Assembly: GCA_022113835.1 (NCBI GenBank)
Contig: JAILWY010000019.1
Span: forward strand, 5,542,001 to 5,606,000
Length of the DNA stretch: 64,000 nt
Direction of reading: 5' to 3'
Source: Atopsyche davidsoni
Taxonomy: Eukaryota > Arthropoda > Insecta > Trichoptera > Hydrobiosidae
Shown: positions 24,701-34,803 of the stretch, in pieces
Position numbering within the stretch: the stretch's first letter is position 1
Layout: each line of letters opens with the position of its first letter
Program-made: the position numbers and the translations under genes
The notes under the pieces: generated by a model
Databases searched by the model: none
Told to the model about the DNA's origin: nothing
Seen by the model: only the letters and a program-made list of their open reading frames with translations

Positions 24701-26004
24701 TTTTAAACAAACATAAAATGGAAGCTTTATTTTCACAATTGATCAAATGATAGCTTCTAGAGATCTTAAGAGTTGTATAAATTGATACTATAAAGGTTTT
24801 AAGAGGAACTAACAATTTTATTTTGAATAACTGAAAAATTTACTAGACATATTTTTAAGGGTAGTAAAATAGAATCACCACTTCAGCATTCATTATTTTA
24901 AAGAAATATAAATTAAATATGTTATTAGGGGTATTAAAAATTAAACTGGTTCTGAAACTATCATCTTAGTAACTGTTTTCTGACAAAAAAAATCATAACA
25001 TTACTTTTATTTAGCAAGATTGATACTTTAAAATTAAAATATGGATTCAGGTAATAAGCCGGCATAATTGAAGTTAGGCTTGAAGTAAGGCTTAGCGGGG
25101 ATAAGTAATGGAGGTCAATAGAGAAAGAAGAAGTTCAGGATACAAATTGGCTGACATTATAACCTCTAACATTTAAATAATTAATTATATTCTGGGCTAG
25201 TCCGTGTACTGCCCGTGATTGATCGACTGAACCTACTCTTTGTTACTAAAAATATAACTGTTTCAGTTTAAATACTTGGCCTTTACGATTTACGATTCAT
25301 GATTATCTGCAAAAACGTATTTATAGTACCTTAGGTATTAATTTTTAATATTTTTATTTATACAATTTTATAGACTTACTCTATTACACAAGAGGTATTA
25401 TTTTCATGAATTATAATAGTACGTTTTGTAAGTGTACATTTACGTTACTACTTTTTAAAGATTTTGTAACTTTTATACATCTATACTTTAACTGCATTGT
25501 TTTTTAAAAAAAAAGCATTTAAGAAGTATAAAAATTATAATTTTAAAATATATTAATTTTGTCAAGTTCAATTGTGTTGATATATATTTTTTTAAATAAA
25601 TTGTATCAGAGATAGCCTTGCAAATAGTTCTACAATTGGTAGAACTAATTATAGAAGTGTAAAAGTAAACACAATAATCAACAAACAAAAAAAAATATAT
25701 ATATATGCCCAGTGTGTGGTTGAATTGTTGAATTAGTGATCAGGTAGTTAGTAGACTCTTGTTTCAAAAGCTCCCTATTGATTTCAGTCCTGAAAGGTGA
25801 ATTCCAAATCCTGCTTGTTTTCGGCTAAATACAGGGCATAATTTGGCTCATTTATTTTTAGCTTGAAGACAAATTATATTGACATTAAAAGAAACGTGTT
25901 TAATGATACTCATTAGTTATTCTAAAAAAAGATCTTTATATATTTATTAATTAAGTTCAAGCACGTAAGTAGCATTCTTTTGGGGAGATTTTTCAGGCGA
26001 TAGT
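21711..26004. other. AT-rich spacer
   Basis: No supported gene. A slightly GC-richer patch at 23060-23290 has 87- and 78-codon frames on opposite strands that overlap. A 12-base near-tandem duplication, GAAGTTAGGCTTGAAGTAAGG, lies at about 25070-25091. The remainder is low-complexity A/T. Confidence 0.35.
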
Positions 26005-26185
26005 ATTAAGGGTAAGAGCTCGCGCGTCCGGTACCTGAAAAACTAGAATGCTCGGGAGGTTTGGTCGAGGGAGCGAGGCGGTGTTCCGATGAAGAGATAG
26101 GCTCATAAGGAATGGTCTTTACAGGGAATCGTTCCGGTTCATTTGAATAAAACTCGTGCAGGGGCGGCTCGTAGTGAAAAAAATA
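26005..26185. other. GC-richer non-repetitive patch
   Basis: Starts near GAGCTCGCGCGTCCGGTACC and runs to GGGGCGGCTCG, surrounded by AT-rich DNA. A 77-codon minus-strand frame lies over it without known motifs. Candidate regulatory DNA. Confidence 0.25.
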
Positions 26186-28316
26186 CACTACGTTTAAATT
26201 GACAACATTATTTGGACTTTTGGTACAAACGTACATCACTTGAGGAAAATTATTAAGCCGTAGAAATGCAAAATATGCTAGGAGTTTTTTTAGTAAATTT
26301 TTTTCTCATCCATATTAATGTAAAAATGATTTCATAAATAAGCTATTTTATAGATCGAAGGATAAAATAAAATACCGGAAATAAAACAAGAAGCGTGTTA
26401 AATTATGTTTTTCAGTGATTCTGTCAGATAGTTTAGTATGTAGTGAAAATATTTACTTCATACTCTAAAAAAATAATATTATCTGTATTGAAATTTGCTC
26501 TTACGACACGTTTACCTACTGTATTAGAAAGGAAGTAAATTTTCTAACGCAAAGATACATTTAAATTATAATGGCATTTGCAGAATTTACTTTATGAAAG
26601 GCTTTTGTCACTGGACAAAAAACTAGTTATGCGCACTGAATTTTTAAAAGCAGTGATTTGCAGAAGATCTCAAAAAAACAGAGATCTTCGTCCTGCAGTG
26701 GATGGAAAAGGCTAAAGATGATTAATTATACGAAAATTATTTTGAGCTTTTCCCTAATTATTTTTTTTTTTAAGATTGAGTGATCTCTAATTTATGCAGA
26801 GGGTGAGCCTTCTCGCCGCCCCTGGGTGCTTTTTAAAGTAAAAAGTTTTATCAGATCTTCTTTCGCAGTTTAATGAACGGCGAATCAAGCCTTTGTAGGA
26901 ATGATCCACCGTTCGATTTTCAATGAGATATTCAATAATTGATTACAGGGACTTTTAGTTAGAAGGATATCATCATCAATTCTGGAAGCAAGTTTTGGAA
27001 AGAACATTGTTCGTACTTAAAGGGATATAAAAAAAGTATTCTCTACTACGTAAATGAATAACAAACAACTCTATTTGTTGGCATGTTTGCTTAGCAGTTA
27101 AACTGTAGACTCTTGATAGAGAGCTCTACATTTTGATGTATACGTATACCTTTATTAGTTTGGTCCAAAATTATTTATTATATATATAATGCAATAGTTT
27201 AAAATATTAAGTTTTAGTTACAAAAACCTAAAACATTAATTCGAATGAAAAGTATTCAAAAAATTTAATTGGATGATACCTATTATATGTATATAAAGAA
27301 ACCAATAAATTTAATACTTAATTAAAATCATTAAAAACAGGAAAATTGTAAATAAATGTTATTTCTTTAAATAATTGTTGAAAAATATTAAAATCATATT
27401 CAACTTGGTTTTAAAAAAGTACGTATTTAAAGAAACAAAATTCAGATACAATAAAATCTAAGCAAGTAATTGTATGTCAATACGTCAAGGAAGATTTCTA
27501 AACATCACTTCAGCATTAAAATCATTCTTTAATCTTAAAACTTATTTAAATAATTACAATATTATTAGCAATTTAGATGAATTTAATATAGCAGTCAATA
27601 AAACCTGTAAGCGATAATTAATTGTCTTTATAATTATAATATGAGACGGAAAATACTGTTATCTTTTAAACGTCACAAGACGCCGAGGAGACAACGAACT
27701 AATAAAATTAATTTCCGATTTTCTTTGGACTACCTTTATTAAATTAAATCACGCTTCGGTTCGTATCTGGTGCAAATGTGTCAAAAACACTCACTGCGAT
27801 AACCAATAAGCAAAAATGATTTTCTGTCTGTAGCACACTTGAGTGAATCCATGCATTCATAATGAATTAATAAACTCGTAATTCGTAAAGTGTATTTTTG
27901 TAACTGTCGCATGGAAAAGTTATTCAGACCTTTTTTTTTATTTAACGTCACAATTTTACTTTCATTTTCATTTTTCAAGAGATGAAAACAAAGATGCATT
28001 AATTTAAAATAATTAAACTGAAAATAAAATAACAAAGTGTTACAGCAACTTTTTTCATAATAATCTTGTGTGTGTGCACGAAACATCGATTTTATATAAA
28101 ATTATGCATATAAATATTTTGACGGTAAAAAAAACAAATTGCTTTCTTATTCACAGTGTTGAGTTTGATTTATGCTCGTTTTATTTTCTGCGTCAATCTG
28201 TTCAGGTATCTTATGTATATTTTTAAAAATCTCGTTATTTACGCCACTTATTGGGCAGTCACGCCACAATAATTTTACTGTACAAACAAGTCAGTTGTGC
28301 CATCTTTGAATGACAC
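26186..28316. other. AT-rich spacer
   Basis: A short self-complementary pair AGATCTC...GAGATCT lies near 26667-26687. The 101-codon minus-strand frame at 27781-28086 shows no domain. Nothing else supported. Confidence 0.35.
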
Positions 28317-28364
28317 CATCGATACAATGTATAAAAATTTATTTTTTTATACATTGTATCGATG
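28317..28364. repeat. Perfect 21-bp hairpin
   Basis: Arms 28317-28337 (CATCGATACAATGTATAAAA plus A) and 28344-28364 are exact reverse complements around a 6-base loop TTTATT. Its short, perfect form could reflect a foldback remnant or a structured RNA. Confidence 0.9.
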
Positions 28365-30009
28365 AATATCGAATAATCGAAGTATCTTGAATAACTTTTT
28401 TAAAAGTAATACATTTTTTTAAAAATCAAATTAAAAATGATTTGTCAAATATTAAGTATGGCATGTTTTTGGAATAAAAATAAATTCTTTTCTGTAGTTC
28501 AGCTGTATAAGTAAAAGGATAACATCCTCACCAAAAAAGAGTAAACAACCATAATAAATGACATATTTTTGAGATTTTCTTCATTTAAATTTTATTTTTG
28601 TACTAAACGAGTCAATTTTTTTTTTTTTTTTATTATTTTATTTTATTTGAATAATAAATAATATTTTTCATGATTTGTCAATGGTCCGTGTAAACAGAGC
28701 GTGTATACCTTCCGCGTGAAGATGAAGGTGGGACAAAAGGCAAAAGCTTCTCGGAACAGAACCCTGGATATAAAGACTTAAGATTTAATCAGTTTTCTGT
28801 TTTCAAGGAATATAAAATTAGGCGCGAGGATTAGGCAGTAAGTATATTTGATCAAAGACAGGTATTAAAAGTACTTATGTATGTAAGAACTCTAAAATAA
28901 CATCAAATAGAACACAATAAGAATTACTTAGGTATTTACAAATATAGATAGAACTCTATTTTAATATTTTTATGAAGGTTGCGTTATAATTCATTTTGCA
29001 CTGAAAAACTAGATATTATATAGAAACGAACATTAAACTCATTGTGCAAATGAAATTACTTAGTAGCCTAGTATGTAAACTAGTATTTTTAATAAAAATA
29101 TAAATTTTAATATTACTACAAACATTCATAAATATATGATCAAAGGTTTTGGCAGCCGTTACCCTTGAAGTTGTTAAAAACTCTAAGCAACCTTAAAACA
29201 ACGCAAGAACAAGAACTCTACACGAGAAAACAAAGCAGCTTTCAATATCTGGCTGAATCAACTCCAAATATTAAAATTAACTGTTAAATAAAAAAAATAA
29301 TGTATTCTGATACCTTTTTGTGTTTGTAAGATAAGTGACATCCCATAACAGATACGCCATCGATCGAGCATGTTCAAATCCCTCCCGTTTGTAGTAGTCA
29401 GTATCCTGACAGATACAAATGGGACCCAATTAATTCAAGATACACGAACAGATGGACACCCTGTTTGTTGGGATATCACCATTATGAAAATTGTTGGATT
29501 AGGGGCGTCGCATTAGGCGTTTAATTAATGATTACTTAAAAATGATGTAAAAATTCACGAGAATATGCTTTCATCACAAAACGCAAATTGGATGACATTA
29601 ATAACAATTTTAACAACAGTCGAGGTCACCAGATATCGAAAAACGCCAGATTTAGTATGTACCGATGGGATCAAATAATACACTAACCTGTTTAATTAGA
29701 AAGCACTGAGTTGATTGGACCGTAAAAATAATCGCCCTGTTTTACAATATATGTGTCTAGAATTGAGCCTATAAGGACCAAAAGGTGCAGCTTTTGGTGT
29801 AGCCTTACTATAATTTTACAACACGAGTGCTTTCTTCTTCTTTCAAGTCGTTAGAATACAAATGTTAAAGATAAAAGTAATAAAGTATAAAGCAAAAAAA
29901 ATAAGGTTAAGTATTCAACATAAAGATGACTTGAACACTTTGTATCGCGGAGGAGCAGTTTTTCGGCTGATAATAAACGGTTTATTTGATTAGGATAATT
30001 TGACATCGC
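28365..30009. other. AT-rich spacer with compact stem-loop
   Basis: Poly-T runs near 28617. At 29383-29424 an 11-bp stem (TCCCGTTTGTA with TACAAATGGGA, one G-T) encloses a second 5-bp stem GTCAG/CTGAC. Weakly matching ends GTGACATCCCATAACAGA (29334) and, inverted, GGTGATATCCCAACAAACAG (about 29486) could mark a very small MITE of about 150 bp. Confidence 0.35.
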
Positions 30010-30240
30010 TTTGAGATTTCCGTGTGTAAACGGTGGGCATCACAAAGGATGGAAGCAGGCCTGCTACATAATCCCGCAACAGCTCCAGTGTCATGCGTCG
30101 TGACAATAACTAACAGCTCGTCATTAATCCAGGTTTACCGACCTCACCCGAGTGACGTCATCATTACGTACCCGCTGCTGAGACGAGTTTTATTCCGTGA
30201 TCGATGCCCCAATAGCTACTGGGGAAGGCGTTTATATTTC
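30010..30240. other. GC-richer patch with CRE octamer
   Basis: Non-repetitive patch containing TGACGTCA at 30153-30160 and homeodomain-type words (TCATTAATCC). A 78-codon plus-strand frame (30022-30258) has no recognised motif. Candidate cis-regulatory or conserved non-coding DNA. Confidence 0.3.
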
Positions 30241-30315
30241 AAATATGATCGCCAATGAACATAATAATAATGATAACAGTTAAAATGTTTTATTTCATCA
30301 AAAAATAACTATCTA

Positions 30316-30968
30316 TCTACTATAATAATATCCATTGTGTGTGTGTGTGTGTATGTTTCATTTTTTGGTTCTCTATAGAATATCTTAAAAGATACAACGC
30401 TGATTTTTTGCACGTAAGTTTAGTAAATTTTTCCGCAGCTATGTGCCGAATTTAAAAACGATAGGATAATTTTTTCATTCATAAACTAATTAAATAAAAC
30501 TATCAAATATGCTTTATGTACGGAGAATTTCAAATTTAGAATTTTTACAAAAAAAACAAAATATGATGCTTCTAAGAAATTTCCGGTTTATGTCAGCTTG
30601 ACACAAGTACCAATTTTATTTTTTAGTTGCGATAGAAATAATTAATCACATCATTAATAACTTAAAATGCCTCTTAAAAAAATAACACCGTCTAAGCACA
30701 GCAAACGTAATTAAAAAAGAATAGCACAATTGAACGTGATAAAGACTGCATCTAATAAAGAACAGTGCAGTGAAAGTGATTCGTTGTTTGCGACACGAAA
30801 TGTGATATTTCCTAAAATGGCTTTGCTTTCGAAATTAATATCCGGTTATTCAAAATATATGTGTACGAAATGAAATCAAATATTCATCTAATTGTCAGCC
30901 AAACATATGTTCAAACACTATTGCATCGTTCATCGAATACGTCATTTTATGACGGGCTACATTTCTAG
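30316..30968 (+). mobile_element. Non-autonomous Helitron, copy 1
   Basis: It begins TCTACTATAATAATA directly after A and ends CTAG directly before T, as expected for Helitron insertion between A and T. A hairpin (GTCAT...ATGAC) lies about 10 bases before the CTAG end. It includes a (GT)n tract near the 5' end. It is about 95% similar by eye to the copies at 41060 and 61643, and shares a one-base deletion with the 61643 copy (GAAATTAATATCC against GAAATTCAATATCC). No replicase-helicase is encoded. Confidence 0.8.
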
Positions 30969-31029
30969 TAATGTAATGATAAAAGTACGTTTGTATTTTG
31001 TCTTCACCTTGGGTATATTAAAAGTATTT

Positions 31030-31073
31030 GCATTACTAGTTTCGACCCATTACACTGGGTCATCATCAGATGC
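31030..31073 (-). ncRNA. Hammerhead ribozyme-like motif, copy 4
   Basis: Best-preserved copy. On the minus strand: stem I GCAT/ATGC fully paired, CTGATGA, one extra T, stem II GACCC/GGGTC fully paired with an 8-base loop, GAA, stem III AC/GT closed by TA, and H17 is A. All conserved hammerhead core bases are present apart from the extra T next to the first box. Confidence 0.65.
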
Positions 31074-31166
31074 ATAACTAAACTCAACAGTTTTGTAAAA
31101 ATACAAAGGTACTTTTAACATTATAATAATGAATCTTCACGAATCAAATGCCTTGTCCCTCATCAA
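31030..31166 (+). repeat. Hammerhead-associated dispersed repeat, copy 4
   Basis: After the inverted hammerhead come AACTAAACTCAACAG, AT-rich sequence, and the terminus AATGCCTTGTCCCTCATCAA. It lies only about 60 bases downstream of the Helitron end. Confidence 0.6.
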
Positions 31167-31436
31167 GATAAAATAACTATTTTTTTCGATAAAGGTGGTA
31201 TCAAAAAGTAAGGCTGATGCGATTTATTTATAACACCGTTTGATAAAACTGAGCGATGATTTATTTCAACAGTGCTTTTAAGGAATTGACAGTACTTGTA
31301 TTCAATTGAAATTAACTTTCTAACACAATAAAAACCTTATTTGTGTTAGAAACCAATATTAAAGTTATATAATGTTAATTGTTTTGAATGCAAATCTTTG
31401 ATATATAAAAACTAATTGTTAAATAGACGTTAACGT

Positions 31437-31640
31437 TTTTACATTTTTTAAAGTATTTTGTCTAGGTTAGGTTAGGTTTACTTATATAACACATTTATCA
31501 TATTTCAGGTCGTATCTTCTTCTTAGAGTTCCTCTCCACTCTAATCTAACAATTAATTTATTAAAAGTGTTTTAATATTTTGTTTAGGTTAAGTTCTCTT
31601 ACTTGTCATAGTTATCTGATTTCAGGTCATGTAAAAAGGT
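31437..31640 (+). repeat. Imperfect direct duplication with short TTAGG-like run
   Basis: TATTTTGTCTAGGTTAGG (31455) and TATTTTGTTTAGGTTAAG (31577), each followed by a TTTCAGGTC word, suggest a duplication with a period of roughly 120 bases. The GGTTAGGTTAGG is only two to three units and is not a telomere. Confidence 0.4.
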
Positions 31641-33619
31641 TTATTTGCTCGTTTCGCCTTATTGCAGGAAATATGACTAGCACGCACAATACGCGGTCAT
31701 ATTTAATTAAACAGAACACAGTTTTGTTGTACAGGCTTTACCAACATTCAACAAATCGTATTCCTGTCGCAATATGTCCAATGTGATAAAGTCTATAAAA
31801 GCCAGCTATTGGTATATCAAAATACAACACTGGCTGACTAAATCAAAACAAATTGTCCGTTAACAAGAAGTTCAAGTACTTACTCTACGACTGTTTATAT
31901 AATGAATTTTAATATGTGTATACTGTGAATTTCATCGTTTAATATATACAATTGAGACATGAGGACATGGATTTGTATTAAAAAAGGTTTTTTTTTAATA
32001 AAGTATATTTGTGTTCAAAGAAATTCACATTTTTAGTAATGAAAAATATTATGTTTTTTAAGTGTATTTTTTAAGCTAAACAATTTTCAAATGAAACGAC
32101 GAGAAAAGACAATACATAAGGCTTTATCATGTCCGCAGTGCTTTCGCACAAACTCACACTCCGAATGAGAATCGTATTTATGTTCAATGTTCAGGAATAT
32201 TTTTTACACTGCGCCATCTGGCATTGTAGTCCCTAGCTCCGTTTTTTTTATTAGAGAAAATATAAAACATCACTTTTTATTGCACAAAAAAAGTTATTTA
32301 ATATTGAATATAAGTGAAACGGATGAGTGTTTTATTAAAAAAAGTATAATAATGTGATGTCATAAGTAAGGGAATGCTTGGGCTTTTTTTTTCAGCTTCA
32401 GAGGCAAGAGGCTTAAAGAAAAGACTGCTACTGAAACTGATTTTTAATATAATTAAAAATTGATTTAATACATCAGTTTATCGAAAAGGCTTCGTTTCTA
32501 AAGTGAGTATAAAAAAACTACACTTCACTTTTTAATTTGTCCCTAAGCTTAAACCTCCTGGACTCAATTAATCTCATAGCACTATTTTAGAATTTTTCGA
32601 TGGACCTGACTTAGAATAAAGATTTCTATTGCACCTTATTCCTTTATCTATTTTTCGATTTATTTATGCTACTTCAGTTATTATGCAATATGATTTTATT
32701 TTAAATGTCATTCGATATGTTTACAAGGAAGTGGTGGCATAATATTATCATGAAACGTTTCAGGTAATATTCTGATGTTCCCCTGAATAATTTCTTGATA
32801 CTCTCTCTCCCCAGGTTCGACAATTTTAGGAAACTCCTATTCAAGATCCGCCGGGACACCAGAGTGATTATCATAAAGGTATTATCTAGAATATCCAAGG
32901 AAACTCAAATGATAGGCAATATTGAACAAACTTGATGTTCCCTGAATACGATTAGGATTTACTTAAGTTTATCCTATATTTGGAATCCGTATACAACAAA
33001 TTCATTAATATTCTTAAAAATCAACATGATAATTCAAATTACTAGTGTTTTTTTTTTGTTAGGATATATAATTTCATGTAAAAAATTCAACCTAGTATTT
33101 CAAATGACAGCTGTCATTACCTTTCAAGGGCTCCTTTAGACGAAAAGACAAAAATGCTTGCAGACGAATATGTGTGTAATTGCTTAAATATTTATATATT
33201 ACGGAGTATTACATATTAAACCAGACTGTTTAAATTTATATTAATTAAGGCAAGTTCCAGAACCGTAACTCGTTTTCAAGGCCATGCAGCCCACGAATAT
33301 TACAATAATAGAAGAGTAGACATACTTCTCTTTCAGATTACCCGAGATTCGATGTTTTTGTAAAGGAAAAAAAAGGCTCAAGGGGAAAAAATTTTAAAGT
33401 AATGATTGTTTTTGTATATTATAATATTTTAAAGAAAAACTCTTAATGAATAATCTTAACAAAATATTTTCGCATCTTACGATTTCTATCCAAAGATTAT
33501 GTTTTGATATATTAATTGTATTTCATATACTTTTAAATCCTATGCATTCAAATACATGATTTTTTGTGGTTTTCTACAATTTTGTTTGTGTAATATTTTC
33601 CGATGATTCAATAATTTTT
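31641..33619. other. AT-rich spacer
   Basis: No frame with known similarity and no clear repeat. Confidence 0.35.
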
Positions 33620-33670
33620 GATATGATTCTGTTCCAGTACCGGACCCGAAACGTTGGAGGATTAAAAAAA
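33620..33670 (+). repeat. Degenerate hammerhead-like tail, family 2
   Basis: GTTCCAGTACCGGACC followed by CGAAACGTTGGAGG preserves stem II and the GAAAC box of a hammerhead-type tail, but the first core box is eroded (ATGATTCT). Short A-rich runs follow, as at a retroelement 3' end. Confidence 0.35.
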
Positions 33671-34227
33671 ACAAAAAAATTCCAACGCAGCACCCGAAAC
33701 ACGATTTAATATATATTTTTTGCAAAAAAAAAGAATATATTTTTAGATAATACTCTTTCGGCTACTGAACTCGGTTAAATTCAGCCGCTTGAAAATTCAT
33801 TTCCATTCCGTTTGATAAATAAGGGTAAAAAATATTTATAAGTAAGTTAATTCCACTTTGGCGTCTCAAGTATTATAACAATAATGTACTGCCCATGTTC
33901 GCAAAGAAATAACACTCAAAAACAACATAAACGTCCTATGTATTTATGGGAAAAGTTTGGAAATTACTGCCTTGCTCGCCCCGCATCCTCGTTCCCCTCG
34001 CCATACTCCCACGGACACGCACGGAAGTCGAGTATCGCTTGCATTCACAATCAAACTCCGAAATTAGCACCCTAATGACCTATAAATAACCCACCAAGTA
34101 AATCGCCTATGTTTTTGTAATATTTTTCGTACTTTTGGAGTTTTTTGTATCTTTCTAAACCAGTCGACGTTTACGGGCGTATTGATTACCGAATAAATGT
34201 AAATCCATTTGAGTACTCGTCGTGATG
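33671..34227. other. Spacer with small GC-richer patch
   Basis: The patch at 33940-34060 is rich in C (CTCGCCCCGCATCC, CTCCCACGGACACGCACGG). A 63-codon frame covers it without recognised motifs. Candidate conserved non-coding DNA. Confidence 0.25.
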
Positions 34228-34229
34228 TA

Positions 34230-34645
34230 TAGAGTGTCCAAAAAGAGTGTCGGGTATTTGTTAGTTCAGTCAAACAAAAACTGTTAGTAATTAAGTATTT
34301 TTTTTGAGGGCGATACGTCCTTGGAAACTGCTCCATAGCGACTAAAACTTCACAAAATGGAAAACTCCACAATTTCCTTTTCGCGCCCTTCAACCGCTTC
34401 GAATCAACTTCAACGTTAAAACAATTACCCGATACACTTTTTGGACACCTTGTTAGCGTGTTATTTTATTTGTTCCATATTAGAAGAGTGCCAGCAGCGT
34501 GAGAGTCACTATTTGGATAACATCATCTTTTCACAACAATTTTTTATTTTGTATTCTTATAATCAACAATAAAAAAATACTTTATTACTAGTAGTTTTTG
34601 TTAAACTGAACTAACAAATACCCGATACCCTTTTTGGACACCCTG
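34230..34645. mobile_element. TA-flanked MITE (Tc1/mariner type) with three ends
   Basis: Left end TAGAGTGTCCAAAAAGAGTG (after TA 34228-34229) and right end, inverted, CAGGGTGTCCAAAAAGGGTA (before TA 34646-34647) match for about 70 bases. A third end in the same orientation as the right end lies at 34418-34456. The segment from that third end, read on the minus strand, looks like a transposon 5' leader running to an ATGGAGCAG at about 34335. This suggests one element inserted in, or duplicated beside, another. No full transposase. Confidence 0.7.
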
Positions 34646-34764
34646 TATTTTTAAAATTCTGTAGCTTGGTGCAGAATGAGTATCAGATCTAAGCTCTAGA
34701 GCTTTGCACTGCACTATTTTCCCCTTAGAAAACCATGAACACTGGTTCAGCATGAGTATATGCT

Positions 34765-34803
34765 CAGTGAAATGGTCGCCAACCTTCGCTGAGAAGAGGC
34801 ACT
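34765..34803 (+). repeat. Dispersed repeat fragment shared with 60157-60194
   Basis: AATGGTCGCCAACCTTCGCT then GAGAAGAGGCAC matches the 60-kb copy with few differences. It looks like a fragment of a larger interspersed repeat. Family not recognised. Confidence 0.5.

Noticed and set aside
31458..31475. Telomeric TTAGG repeat
   Set aside because: Only two to three units; not an array.
34064..34393. 109-codon minus-strand frame as a gene
   Set aside because: It lies across the MITE and its terminal repeat, so it is repeat sequence read through by chance.
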